In this document: piece after piece, positions 35,697-46,732 of the stretch
Layout: every line of letters starts with the position of its first letter
Numbering within the stretch: position 1 is the stretch's first letter
NCBI GenBank assembly: GCA_022432975.1
Contig: CM039508.1
Span: forward strand, 25,111,278-25,175,277
From: Begonia masoniana
Lineage: Eukaryota; Streptophyta; Magnoliopsida; Cucurbitales; Begoniaceae
Direction of reading: 5' to 3'
Length of the DNA: 64,000 nt
Translations under genes and position numbers: made by a program
Notes under the pieces: model-generated
Told to the model about the DNA's origin: nothing
Databases searched by the model: none
What the model saw: only the letters and a program-made list of their open reading frames with translations

Positions 35697-36613
35697 CGAA
35701 AAGATTCGTCCTCGAATCTCCTGCATCATATAAAAATAAATTAGTAAAATTAAAAGATGTGCTTACATTACCGTATTCACTAGGTAGGTTGATCTTGTAA
35801 GCGGTGTCGTTGATGTGCTCTAGGACATGGAAATGTTTATATCCTCGAGGTTGTAGCTTGTTGTTTCGTTTGTTCAGAAACCTTTCTTTTTGTAGACATA
35901 GCCAAACCAAATCTCCAGGTTCAAAAATAAATCTCACCATTGCATGAAACTTCTTAACAAATTCATTTTTCTTTCTTTTATGCACAAAAGCATACTTTTT
36001 AGTAAACAAAGTTAATAAATTTAACGGATTTAAAGAATTAAAATAATCAATAATATCAAACAGTGAATAATATCTAATAGAATTAAAATCTTTTAAAACG
36101 TAAAAATCAGATTTGAAACTTGCAAAATATGTATCTACAATTTTGTCATATACCAAGTTGTGTGCAAAGTAATCAATGACAAATTTTCCAATAAAGTAAT
36201 TTTGCATATTATCTATCAACCTTATACATATAGTAGGTGCAATATAAAAATCATATGGCCTTACCAACCTCTCAAACCTGTTTGATGTTTCTTGTTGACT
36301 TGGAACTAACGTACTTGGTACGAGATCTTTTTGCTTCTTAATCTCCCTCAACAGAGAAATTCCTCTTCGAAACTCCTCGGGAATTTTATATTTATTTTTC
36401 TACAAAAGAAAAGAAACAACACTTGAAAGAAAACTTGGTAAGTCGTTAGATGATAAATAAACATCTTTATATAAAAGCAAAATCATCTCATGATTATCCT
36501 CACTTTTGTTCATCAACGCAATTTGTTTTTTCACTCGACTTTTGTTCTCTCTCTCTCTCCCTCGAATTTTCTCTCTTTTCCCTTGACTTTTCTCTCTTTT
36601 TCCACAGCGTTTC

Positions 36614-36916
36614 TGTAACGACCCAACTCCCCGATGGGCCAGGCCCTGCAATCCCGGCTCACACAAGGCCCTGCCACGTGGTTTCCCGAAGGCCGTCCCA
36701 CGTGTACTCACGAACTAGCTCAAGTGGTACTCCTCACTTGTAGCCCAAGTACTAGTCCCTGAGGTCTTGGGTTCGAGTGGGGAGGGAGGCAAAAACTCCC
36801 TTCAGGGGGGAGAAGATCGTGAGTACACGTGGGACGACCTTCGGAAAACCACGCGGCAGGGCCCTGTGTGAGCTGGGACAGCACGGCATGGCCCATCGGG
36901 GGGTTGGGTCATTACA
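36614..36916. mobile_element. TIR element 1 with tRNA-like core
   Basis: Ends TGTAACGACCCAACTCCCCG and its near-perfect inverted copy CGGGGGGTTGGGTCATTACA, with about 60 bp of outer pairing. The centre has a tRNA-like A box TAGCTCAAGTGGT (36716-36728) and B box GGTTCGAGT (36770-36778). 303 bp, no coding region. Confidence 0.75.
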
Positions 36917-36932
36917 AAAAAGGCGTTTTTTT

Positions 36933-37094
36933 TGTAACGACCCGCTAGGCTCCCCCGACAGGCCGTCCCACGTGTACTCACAATCTTCTCCCCCCTTGAA
37001 GGGAGTTTTTTCCTCCCTCCCCACTCGAACCCCAAGACCTCAAGGACTAGTACCTAGGCTACAAGTGAGGAGTACCACTTGAACTACTCTTTTT
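36933..37094. mobile_element. TIR element 2, half copy, core inverted
   Basis: Begins TGTAACGACCCGCTAGGC. Its core is the reverse complement of element 1's tRNA-like segment (ACTCGAACCCCAAGACC; ACCACTTGAACTA). The right terminal repeat is missing; element 3 follows directly. Confidence 0.65.
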
Positions 37095-37413
37095 TGTAAC
37101 GACCCGCCAGACTCCCCTGACAGGCCGTGCAGTCCGACCCACATGCCCACGACACTGCCACGTGGTTTCCCTCAAATCGTCCCATGTGTACTCACGATCT
37201 AGCTCAAGTGGTAACAGGGATGATGGACCCATGGTTATGAAGACCTGAGAGCCTGGGTTCGAATCCCTAGGAAGGTAAAAACTCTCATTTACCAGGTGGT
37301 TGGAGAAGATCGTGAGTACACGTCGGACGACCTGAGGGAAACCACGTGACAGAGTTGGTGGTCCTGTGGGCCGGACTGCACGGCCTGTCAGGGGAGCCCG
37401 GTGGGTCGTTATA
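37095..37413. mobile_element. TIR element 3 with tRNA-like core
   Basis: Ends TGTAACGACCCGCCAGACTC and GAGCCCGGTGGGTCGTTATA; inner pairing CAGGCCGTGCAGTCC with GGACTGCACGGCCTG. A box TAGCTCAAGTGGT at 37200-37212 and B box GGTTCGAATCC at 37256-37266 match the pol III consensus well. 319 bp. Confidence 0.75.
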
Positions 37414-37633
37414 TTTTCTCTCTTTCTCCCTCGGTTTTTCATCCTTCTTTGTACTCTTTTCAGCTATTTTCTTTTCACCACTTGCTCTCTCTTTTTTGGC
37501 CTCTTTTTCAACTAATTTTTTTTCACCACTTTCTTTTTCTTTTTCAATCCAAATCTTTTGGAATTCCTTTGCAATCCTCTCTTGGTCTACAATTGCCTCT
37601 CATGGCTTTAATGGTGTAAAGATAACAGTTTTT

Positions 37634-38128
37634 CTATTGTAAACCAAAACCATTATACTTGACGTTTCGGTCAAATTGCCAAGGTCTCCCCAAAAGTATG
37701 TGTGTAGCTTGCATCGGCACTACATCACATAAAACTTTATCTTGGTACCTTCCAATTGATAAAGGAACTTTCACCTGTTTAGTCACCTTGATTTCTCCAC
37801 AATCGCTTAACCATTGCAACTTGTATGGTTTTGCATGTTGCTCGGTTTTCAAGTTCAACTTTTAGACTAGTAATGTATTTGCTACATTGGTGCAACTCCC
37901 ACTATCGATGATCAAACTACAAACTTTGTTGTGCACATAGCATCTTGTATGCTCACATTGTACTTTGTCTCCATCTTCCTTTGTTTGCACATTCAATACT
38001 CGCCTTGTGACTAAAAGATCTCCTTTTATTGGTTCCTCTACCTCAACGTCACTATAATCTTCAAGTGGTGGCATCTCACCATCACTCGAACTCACACTCT
38101 CCATATCGCCATTGTCCCTTAAAATCAT
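37634..38128 (-). pseudogene. Element C aspartic protease
   Basis: Minus-strand frame with CSLIIDSGSCTNVAN (catalytic D-S-G), one stop near 37862, then YKLQWLSDCGEIKVTKQV and THILLGRPWQFDR, the flap and ILLGRPW region of Ty3/gypsy proteases that process the polyprotein. Upstream lies the gag end with a knuckle in another frame (near 38130-38190). Downstream the frame decays into a Lys/Glu-rich stretch and no RT follows. Confidence 0.8.
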
Positions 38129-38225
38129 AGCTCTTTTATTTGGACAATTTGAAGCTATATGTCTGAACCCTTGGCACCGAAAGCACTTAATCTCTCGGGT
38201 TCTAATTGGATTTGAAGTCTCAGCC

Positions 38226-39104
38226 TTAGCTTTTTATGGTAACACTTAATTGTTGGACAATTTTTTCCTTAGAATCCTCTCTCAGTTTTGGCTTCTCATT
38301 TTTCCAATTTGTTTGCCAAGTTGCGGTTGATGTTGTACCAACCCTAGTACTTCTCTTAGCCTTTAGTTGCCGCTCAATTTTGATTGATTTGTGTAGTAAC
38401 TCCTCCAAGTCGATGTAGTGTTGTAGATCCACCACATCCGTAATTTCTCGATTCAATCCCCCAATAAAACGACCCATGGTTGCTTTCTTATCTTCTTCCA
38501 CATTAGCCCTTATCATGGCTACCTCCATCTCTTTATAATATTCCTCCACACTTTTGAAACCTTGTGTCAAATTTTGGAGCTTTCGACACACGTCTCTATA
38601 GTAGTATGATGGAACATATCTTTTTTTCATGATGGCCTTCAAGTCTTCTCATGTGCGGATTTGTGCTTTACCCTACCTCCTCCGGTTCTTAACTAAATGA
38701 TCCCACCAAATACTAGCATAGTCCGTGAACTCCATGGTGATCAACTTAAGCTTCTTATCCTTCAAATAATTTTGAAACTCAAATACCAAGTCTATTTTTA
38801 GTTACCAATCCAAATATCCCTCGGGGTCGTTCTTCCCTTGGAAAGGTGGATTACTTACCTTGATATTTCGTAAATTGTTGTCTTCTCGATTTGTCCCCTC
38901 ATTTCTTTCTTTTGGGTAATAACCACTATACTCTTCGAATTCTCCATCAAAATCCTTCCTTTGTCGTGCATGACTAGGGGTCGGAGTTTCCAATCGTTCC
39001 ATTCTCCGATTTAGAGCCGTATATTGATCTTGCATGGCTCTCATGAATAATTTTAAATCAACGTCGTTGTGTTCTCCACTCATGATATTCTTTTTCAACC
39101 ACAA
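38226..39104 (-). pseudogene. Element C gag
   Basis: Ty3/gypsy gag in minus sense. N-terminus with ALNRRMERLETPTP, then NIKVSNPPFQGKNDPEGYLD (39,080-38,802); stops near 38,802 and 38,680; capsid end from 38,642: MKKRYVPSYYYRDVCRKLQN, GRFIGGLNREITDVVDLQHY, KIERQLKAK. At least three nonsense codons. The start at 39104 or the internal Met (M-S-G-E-H) near 39081 suits the distance from the primer site (about 750 bp). Confidence 0.75.
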
Positions 39105-39840
39105 TAAGAAAATAAAAGAAAATTGTTAGAAGTAAAAATAATAATCAAGTAATGGATGTCACTCCACTCGTGTTTCGCTAAAAAATTAAGGTTTTTTCTA
39201 TAATAGTTTCACCCTCTTGCCGTTTACCTCTAGATTTTACTTTTTGTTCTTTACGTAAGAATTTGATCGATGGTAAATATTCAACAAGCCAAACAAAAAA
39301 AATCACACCTTTAAGATCAAAGTTCAAACCTGTAAAGATGATTAAATCAAGGGTACAATTTAAATAAGACAAAAGTTTAGACGAAGACAATATTTCAAAT
39401 GAAGATTCAAAAAATTTGAACCTTCAAAGAATAAATTTGGATAAAAACAATATTCCGAATGAAAATTCAACAATTTGAATTTTGAAAGAACTATTATCTA
39501 TGAATTTAAGAACGAATTTTTGAATTTAAAATGATAGAATTTTCAAAATCTCTAGAACAAAATTTCGATTTTTTTTTTTTTACTTCTCACAACTCTTTTT
39601 TTTTTTTTTTACTTTTGACAACTCTTTTTTTTTACTTTTGACAAACTCTTTTTTTTGTGAAGACAAATTCAAGAGAAAAAAAAAATCAATGATAAGAATT
39701 GAAACTTTGATAATAAGAATGAAAAAAAAATGAATTCTTTTGTGTTTTTTTTTTTTTTTGGACTAGTAGGACAAATAGAATAAGATGAAGAAAAAATTGA
39801 TAACAAAATTAAAGATAGCTTCTTGAATCAAGGAACTGAA
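39105..39840 (-). other. Element C leader, A/T homopolymer-rich
   Basis: Non-coding. 39560-39760 has several T-runs of 9-15 bases on the + strand (TTTTTTTTTACTTTTGACAA repeated two to three times). Confidence 0.6.
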
Positions 39841-39852
39841 GCTCTGATACCA
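39841..39852 (-). other. Element C primer binding site
   Basis: TGGTATCAGAGC on the minus strand, perfect 12-base match to initiator-Met tRNA, two bases from the LTR. Confidence 0.92.
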
Positions 39853-39854
39853 AC

Positions 39855-41041
39855 TGATGCGAACCTCGGAGCGAAAGGACCCGGGACCCGACAACAACGC
39901 GGAATAATTCAAAGGAACGCCTTTTCGATTCAAGAACAAAGTAAGGAACTAAGACCCCAATCGAAGAATTCGATGGAACCCTAGTTATCAAAATAGGAGT
40001 TTGATCCGAGCCATACCTGTTGGCTGAACCGAAGCTATCAAAACAGGAGCTTGACCCAGACCAAACTCGTTGGTAAGAGCTAAAGCTATCAAGCAAGATT
40101 CTTCAAGCGTGACTTGAAGAAGATCGGTTTTCTTCGCAAAGAACTAAAGAGAAATCCTCTATAAAAACTCAAGCTTTAATTCAAACTTGTTCCTCTCTTA
40201 ATTTGAAATAATTTTGCCCTTAAATAGGCTACACATTAAAATTAAATTAAATAATAAAAAAAACAAAAATAATGATAAAATAACTAATAAAATCGTGAGA
40301 TAATGATCCTTTGCATGATCAGTTGTCATCTCATGTTTAAACTACGCTTGAACATGATTTGAATTGATTTGAGTAGATTCAGCTGGATAAGATCTTTTCC
40401 TACGAGATTGGTATAATTTGCATGTGCTTTGCATGTAACTTTTTAATTCCTCATATACGCATGTGCTTGGCGTATGTCCTCTTTAATTCCTACATGTACA
40501 TGTGCATGGCACATGTATTTTTAATTCTTATATGCACATGTGCATCGCACCCTCTTTTTTAATTATAACGTGTGCATGTACGCTGCACTCTTTCTTCAAA
40601 AGATCTTCCAATAATCTTGGGCTTCTTGCTTTAGTCATTGGGCTGCCCGTATCTTCAATTGGATCCTTGTTATTGGGCTTTGACTTTGTCTCAACTTGGA
40701 TCACATCATAAACCAAGTCATGTGGATTTTTATCTCTTTCCAACCCACGTGAATATTTATCTCTTTGTAGTTTGCGTGGATCTTTACCCTTCTCTATCCA
40801 ATCCATTGGGATTTGTGGAGCCCAACTTTGTGACTTATGGGTCTTCTTTTGCCAATTTTGTGGGGCTCACTTCCATGCTACAAAGCTCTTTATTTTTATA
40901 GTCTTTTGCTTTTGTTGTGATGGCTCTTTTCCTCAGCTTTCCACGACTAAACCATGTGAAGTTTTGTTCGTTGGATCTCCTTTATCTTCTAATAGATTAT
41001 AGTCTTTGACAACGAGATTTATCGCTCCTCGGTTCACATCA
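39855..41041 (-). mobile_element. Element C 5' LTR
   Basis: 1187 bp TGATGCGAACC...CACATCA. It preserves the uninterrupted target of B1 near 40871. Confidence 0.9.
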
Positions 41042-41541
41042 GTTTCCTCTAGATTCGTGGTTATTCTTGTGTGTTATTTCACATTTCATTTGATTTTTCA
41101 TCGACCACGCAATAGATGAGTTGGCCCATTATGGACCTTTGTGAAAGAGTAGATAATTTTGTTAGAGTTTTGCAATTTTATTTCTTGCATCAATTTTTTT
41201 TTAAAATAGACATTGTGAGAGTTTAGTATTCTAGATTCGTTTGGGGTAAGGCCTATAAGAATGTGTTTTTGATTTCTCATGTGAGTTCGTGTCAATATGA
41301 AGATAGTTATAGTTTTGTGACCTAATTCTAGTTTGGGTGTTTGACCCACATTCAACCTTGAAGTTTTTACATTACTCTATATATTGTTGTCTGAGTCGCA
41401 AAATTAAGTTGTAAATTAATTTGATTATAGTGATTTTTTTTTGCTGACCATGAATTTTTTACTAAAAAGGTTTTCCATTAAATTTCAATGTTTTTGTTTT
41501 TTGTGTTTTTCTTAATTTTCAACCAGGCTTTTCATTTGCAG
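41042..41541 (+). other. Continuation of the sequence C landed in, then intron-like DNA
   Basis: Starts with the second TSD and rejoins the copia-like DNA left of 7293. Then AT-rich sequence ends in TTTTCATTTGCAG, a good 3' splice site, at 41541. No coding region is seen. Confidence 0.45.
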
Positions 41542-41728
41542 GACCCTGTTATTGATTCAATAAAAGTAGCTGTAGACCGATTGACTAACTCAACAAACTT
41601 CCTCAACTTTTTGGCGCAACATGCCCTAATTTTGCAAGAAGAGTTGCCCGCTCCTGTTGCTGAACGTGTTGATGAAAAATACTATTTAATGTCACTTCTC
41701 TTGAACTTAGTAAACACATTTTTTTATA
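41542..41728 (+). pseudogene. Exon of an SPX-MFS vacuolar phosphate transporter, truncated
   Basis: After a TTTGCAG acceptor the frame reads DPVIDSIKVAVDRLTNSTNF, LNFLAQHALILQEELPAP, then YYLMSLLLNLVNTFFY. I recognise this as the linker and start of the first MFS helix in plant PHT5/VPT proteins (SPX domain plus major facilitator), which load phosphate into the vacuole. At 41729 the frame is cut by the MULE end, in the helix. Neither the SPX exons nor later MFS exons are in view, so it is a disrupted allele or relic. Family assignment is from memory of the conserved segment. Confidence 0.65.
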
Positions 41729-42254
41729 GGGAAATTACCAGTTTAGACCTCAAAGTAACCGATTTTTTCAATTCAAACCTTAAAGTATAATGTTTCACGA
41801 TCCAAACCTTGAAGTATGAAAAAAGTAACAAAACAAACTTCGGCGGCCGTCCTATGACCGTCCTCTTTTGAATTTTGTCGTAGAACGAACGGTCTCTTGC
41901 AAAACAGAGACTGTCCGTTCCATAGAATTGACAGACTCTACTTTCAAGAGATTATCCGTTCTACTATATTCGAAACGGATAGTCTCTGGAAAGAAGAGTC
42001 TGTCCGTTCTTTAAATTAGGGTGAGAGAGGATGGTCATGACCATCTAAAGGTGCGTCCGTTCTCTCAAAATATATTCAGTCCAGAGACATTTCCAAACCT
42101 TTTCACGCTCGAAAAACTGCTCAGCGAGATCAATTTTCTCTCCAACGTCCGGCAATTTTTTTGCATAAATTCGACCGAAACTTACTCCAGGGTATGATTT
42201 TATCATTTTTAAGTTATTTCGTTCGATTTTTAGGTAACAAATTGGAGATATCCC

Positions 42255-43127
42255 AATTTTTCACAGAGAGAACGGTCACCACTGTCCCACAGTGTGTCCG
42301 ATCTCTAGCAGAGGACGGGCACCACTGTCCCATAGTGTTTTCGATCTCTGATTTTCCATAGAGAGGACGGCCACCACTGTCCCACAGTGTGTCCGATCTC
42401 TAGCAGAGGACGGTCACCACTATCCCACAGTGTGTCCGATCTCTGATTTTCCATAGAGAGGACGGTCACCACTGTCCCACAGTGTGTCCGATCTCTGATT
42501 TTCCATAGAGAGGACGGTCACCAATGTCCCACAGTGTGTCCGATCTCTGATTTTCCATAGAGAGGACGGTCACCACTGTCTCATAGTGTGTCCGATCTCT
42601 GATTTTCCAAAGTGAGGACAGTCACCAGTGTGTCCGATCTCTGATTTTCCATAGAGAGGACGGTCACCACTGTCCCACAGTGTGTCCGATCTCTGATTTT
42701 CCATAGAGAGGACGGTCACCACTGTCCCACAGTGTGTCCGATCTCTGATTTTCCATAGAGAGGACGGTCACCACTGTCCCACAGTGTGTCCGATCTCTGA
42801 TTTTCCATAGAGAGGACGGTCACCACTGTCCCACAGTGTGTCCGATCTCTGATTTTCCATAGAGAGGACGGTCACCACTGTCCCACAGTGTGTCCGATCT
42901 CTGATTTTCCATAGAGAGGACGGTCACCACTGTCCCACAGTGTGTCCGATCTCTGATTTTCCATAGAGAGGACGGTCACCAATGTCCCACAGTGTGTCCG
43001 ATCTCTGATTTTCCATAGAGAGGACGGTCACCACTGTCTCATAGTGTGTCCGATCTCTGATTTTCCAAAGTGAGGACAGTCACCACTGTCCCACAATGTG
43101 TCCGATGTCTGTTAGAAGACGGTCACC
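42255..43127 (+). repeat. 52-bp minisatellite in the MULE subterminal region
   Basis: About sixteen units of GATTTTCCATAGAGAGGACG + GTCACCACTGTCCCACAGTG + TGTCCGATCTCT. A run of three variant units (CCAATGTCCC; TGTCTCATAG; CCAAAGTGAGGACAG) appears at 42521-42640 and again 458 bp later, a higher-order duplication. The last fragment continues at 45882-45911 past the solo LTR. Confidence 0.92.
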
Positions 43128-43614
43128 TGTAACGCCCCCGAACCCACCCTGGCTCGGTGCGCTACTTGGCTCACTCTAATCCCGATTAAAACATGATTTA
43201 GAATAAATCTAGACCTGTTAATTACCCTAAATCTTAACCGCTAAGCACCACGGCGTCCTTCCCGAAAATTTCGGCAAAGTAACGCCTGAAAATGGCGCCT
43301 CCAAAATGCTAAATACCTGCATAAAATCCAATCCCAACCAGATCCAGAATATTCCTAATCTGCGAAATCTCCAATAATCAACATATTGTCGAGAAATGCT
43401 ATCAACCAAAATAAAGAAAATCCACTATGCAGGATAACACATCACTCTGAACTATGACTATATACAACAACCATGCATTTACAATAAACTACCAAAATAC
43501 TAATTCCCACATCTCCTGAAGACCATGGTCGAGACGCCCCGACAACTGCCCGCACCGGCATGCCCTGTACATCACCAACTGCGTCCCAATCCTGGCTTTC
43601 CGTAAGGCACTCAC

Positions 43615-44398
43615 CTGTACAACTGTCAATACCTACACCACGGAACACAAAACGTAAGCCTAATGCTTAGCAAGTAAGGAATAATGCATACGAAAACACA
43701 ATGCACACTACACAACAACCCTCACCACAACCCTAATACATGCGGTTTCTAACTCTCAGTTGTGTTCACTCGTTCTCGTTTCATTACTCATCACTTTCAC
43801 TTGTGCGTCAAGCGGATACCTATCCTAACAGGATGGTCACGCGTTGACCACTCAGAGCCAGATCCGAGGCACACATCGTGTTCACACACGGGACGGCCAT
43901 ACATGATCTTCTCCCATGTCGATCAATGAACCTCGTTCATTATCAACTCACTGGTAGGCACCTCCCGAACTGTCATACTTTCAGACACTAAATCGCGACG
44001 AGGTGACTCAACCAGACAACACCGTGCATCTTTTGTGTTAACCTCCCAAACTGTCATACTTTCAGACACTAAATCGCGACGAGGTTACACCACAAGAGAC
44101 CACACACACCTTTTGTGGAACCCTCCTGAAACTGTCATACTTTCAGACACTAAATCACGACGAGGCGACTCCGCAAAAGGTCACATTGCCTCACATATCT
44201 TTTATCTTTACATTTCACTCTCACAGTTTGCAAACAATGCTCAAAACACGTATTTCGTAGTTTAAAAACCATGATGCATGTCACACACAATGCACAACAC
44301 AAGACAAAAACAAAACAAACAAATAAACAACCAAACATCCCTACCGTTCCGTGATGTAGGCCCGAAGGCAAAACACAAGCAGTCCACTACTTACCTGG
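43615..44398 (-). promoter_or_regulatory. LTR splice/hairpin cassette (A solo LTR 3)
   Basis: In minus sense: donor CCAG/GTAAGTAGTGG (44387-44397), GCCTTCGGGC hairpin, arm 1 (antisense of 44346-44360), array 43950-44190, arm 2 GTTCCGTGGTGTAGG (43632-43646), acceptor, 18-nt GTATTGACAGTTGTACAG (43615-43632), GTGAG. Arm pairing is complete with one G-U; arm bases differ from A solo LTR 1 in a compensating way (CGGAAC/GTTCCG versus CAGAAC/GTTCTG). Confidence 0.6.
43950..44190 (+). repeat. About 62-bp tandem array, four units
   Basis: Units built on CTGTCATACTTTCAGACAC and TAAATCGCGACGAGGTGACTC. The A LTR at 61694 carries the same unit type in opposite orientation (63080-63310), so these two copies form one subfamily. 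Confidence 0.88.
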
Positions 44399-45977
44399 TT
44401 GCTCGATACTTTCTCGTCCACTTCGTCTAATCAAATCACACGTTCGATCACCTAAAATAATGAAAACTCAACTTAGTAACACTCCAACGGATTCTAAAGA
44501 ATTCAACTAAATCAACTAACACAAATCTTTCAACCTAAACACTCAAACCCGATGTTGACCCAAAATTGACCGTCAAACTTCAAACGGTCATAACTTTCTC
44601 GTTTTTCATCAGATTTCGACGTACCACCCCATTCTGTAAACCTCTCTATGTCTACTATCCATTGAAGCAATCAATTTAAACAACCAAACACTTGGCCGAA
44701 CCAAAAACACCAAAAACAGAATCGGGCATCAATGTTTCTAAAAACCGATTTTTACTAACTTCCACCAAAACTCTAATTTAACCTTATAAACAACCTAATT
44801 AACCTATCCTAAGCTTAAACCATCAAACATTAGAGAGAAAACCAGCAAGGAACTCAAAAATTCGGAGTCCTCCCTTTAGGGTTTCCAAACCATAACAAAA
44901 TCTCACCAAAAACTCACTAAAACATCACCAATCAACACCTAAAGGTACCCAACATAAAACTCATTTAAATTTACCTTAAATCCTTGAAGAAGCTTGAGAA
45001 AAAAGAAGAGGAACTCCTCCAATGGTGGCTGCTCTTGATCGTGGAAGAAGATGAGAAGAAATAAGGGTTTTTACCCTTTTAACACATTACTTTACCAAAT
45101 ATTTAAAACCAAGTTTTTCCCACTTTTAAAATCTACCACAAATTTCACCAAAATTGAAAAGCAACCCCACATTTTCTCTTCCTCATGTTCCAACGTGAAT
45201 TCCATCCCTCAAAACCCATTTCATTCACTTTTCCTTTTTTAATTACTTTTATTTCTACAAATATCACTCTTTTACTTTACTGTTTTTTTTTTAATTATCT
45301 CAAACCAATACTACCTTAAACCTCTTCCACTTTATATTTTCTCATCAAATGGATAAGCATGATCTACCTACCAAAAGTAACTTTCCATTCCATAATTACC
45401 CTTTTTAATACAAACCCCATTTTCCTACTTTTAATTGTTCCACCACTCTTTTGACTTTTCAACCAATTTCTCTCCTTTTTCACACTTGCATCCAACGTGA
45501 ATTACCTTGCTTTTTACTAAAGTTTGACTTCTTCAAACTTAATTTACTCACTTAACAATTTAAGGAATAAGTGTTATCAAAAGCATGTGATTTTATTTGA
45601 TTGGTTGAAAACAAAAATCAAATTTTACTTTTGACTTTTCAAACTTCATACATCACTTTTTGTTTTCTCTGCCACATGCCATGCTAACGTGATTTCTTTC
45701 TTCCAAAGACACTTCTTTCCCTCTTTATTCAATTAATGTTCCATTATATCAAATTCATAATCACTCAAATCCTATGCACTTTAATTCCAATACTTAACAT
45801 AACCTTATGATATATGTTAAACCCTCATAAAATAACCTATCCAAGGGCTACGCACGTTGTAAGAATTTCCCGGGTGTTACATCACCACTGTCCCACAGTG
45901 CGTCCTATCACCAAATTTGCTAATCTCAAATCTTTTGTTCGAATTTTGCAGATTTATTCAAATCACCGTATATTAAA

Positions 45978-46136
45978 ATGGCTGAGAGATTAGTTGTTAG
46001 GCGAAAGGGTGGACCTCTAGAACGTCAGGCACCTTCAACGTCTTCACAGGTCGAACCGTCAAATCAGCCAGTTAGGCTGCCATCTCTGATTATTATTATA
46101 TTAGAACATAATAATCTTAGTTTATTTAGAGAGTAA
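45978..46136 (+). CDS. Short ORF, possible second MULE gene start
   Basis: Fifty-two codons from an ATG after a TTTTGCAG splice-like site (45950): MAERLVVRRKGGPLERQ, Ser/Pro-rich middle, then an AT-rich hydrophobic end and stop. It converges on the transposase exon. The N-terminus resembles the beginnings of some MULE-encoded proteins, but I cannot assign it. It may be an exon with an unseen continuation or a relic. Confidence 0.3.
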   Translation: MAERLVVRRKGGPLERQAPSTSSQVEPSNQPVRLPSLIIIILEHNNLSLFRE

Positions 46137-46151
46137 TGAGAAAAAATATAC

Positions 46152-46725
46152 CTGCGTCTCATCAAATGTCTGGAAACCCATAAATGTGTCACCCGAAACA
46201 GCAGCACCTGAACTGGATCCCCTCTCAGGACATGTGTGACTGTTATGCCCTTGACGCCGACATTTACCACACGACATCGTCGACTTCTTCTTCGAAACTT
46301 TTGACGTAGAAGTCTCATCGACATCGCACACTCTTTTCTTCTTCGGCCTACCAGGTTGTGGCCTTCTCTCGGGTGGAACGACTGGGATCCGATTCTCTAG
46401 TACCGGCCATATTTGTTGGCCATTAACGGGACGAATGAAGTGTGCGTACATCTCCAAATATGTATCCTGATGATAGTATATATGAACAAAATTTTTCACC
46501 GGCTCTCTCATGAAATAAATGCATGGAATGACATGAACACATGGGATTCCAGTAAGCTCCCACCTCCGACATGCGCACACGCCTTCCTTCAGGTCAACGG
46601 CATATTATTCGTTGTCGTTGCTGACCTCAAATCGTGCATCTCCCGCTAACTCAACACTCCAACCGTGAGATGCCTCTTTAACACAAAATCCCTTAAAAAA
46701 GGGTTGTGTTCAAACTCACAAATAT
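46152..46725 (-). pseudogene. MULE transposase, C-terminal exon
   Basis: Minus-strand frame: F-F-K-G-F-C-V-K, WSVELAGDARFEV, one TAA near 46610, then VCACRRWELTGIPCVHVI (SWIM zinc finger CxC...CxH), WP...GRPKKKR and a CGKCRRQGHNSHTC knuckle, ending ACGCAG/GTATAT, a 5' splice site. SWIM fingers and C-terminal knuckles are standard in MuDR-type transposases that excise and insert the element. The catalytic DDE domain would lie to the right, beyond the CRM-B insertion, and is not seen. Confidence 0.8.
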
Positions 46726-46732
46726 TCAAGAA

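Larger units (their letters stand above)
35515..36351 (-). pseudogene. Element C: novel segment fused to integrase tail
   Basis: 278-codon frame. The second half is the Ty3/gypsy integrase C-terminus: FEPGDLVWLCLQKERF, KLQPRGYKHFHVLEHINDTA, YKINLPSEYG, then D-S-R-T-N-L-F-E-G-G-E-N-D-V near the LTR. The first half (about residues 15-125) is rich in Phe, Tyr, Ile and Asp (YDFYIAPTICIRLIDNMQNY; YYSLFDIIDYFNSL) and does not resemble integrase or RT. Reverse transcriptase, RNase H and the integrase core are missing. Either a deletion joined unrelated parts or this is an evolved replacement ORF. Confidence 0.6.
43128..45881 (-). mobile_element. Solo LTR, family A (third)
   Basis: TGTAACGCCCCCG to CCCGGGTGTTACA, flanked by TCACC at 43123-43127 and 45882-45886, inside the MULE minisatellite. 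2754 bp. Minus sense. Same cassette order, with a fourth kind of array. Confidence 0.92.
41729..46730 (-). mobile_element. MULE (Mutator-like) element, left part
   Basis: The left end GGGAAATTACCAGTTTAGAC lies directly after the transporter exon. Next come a 52-bp minisatellite, a + strand ORF start and the transposase C-terminus on the - strand, an order recalling MuDR with two convergent genes. The right terminus is not in the window: transposase is cut near 46730 by CRM-B. A 9-bp TSD cannot be checked. Confidence 0.7.

Noticed and set aside
36716..36778. tRNA gene
   Set aside because: A and B boxes are present, but the cloverleaf cannot be closed convincingly and the sequence is embedded in an inverted-repeat element; treated as a SINE-like core.
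42255..43127. CRISPR-like appearance of regular repeats
   Set aside because: Units are contiguous with no unique spacers, and the host is a plant genome.
43123..45886. Solo A LTR as a DNA transposon with TGTAACRCCC inverted ends
   Set aside because: The 5-bp TSD, the matching two-LTR element A1 and primer sites beside A1 and A2 LTRs show these are LTRs.
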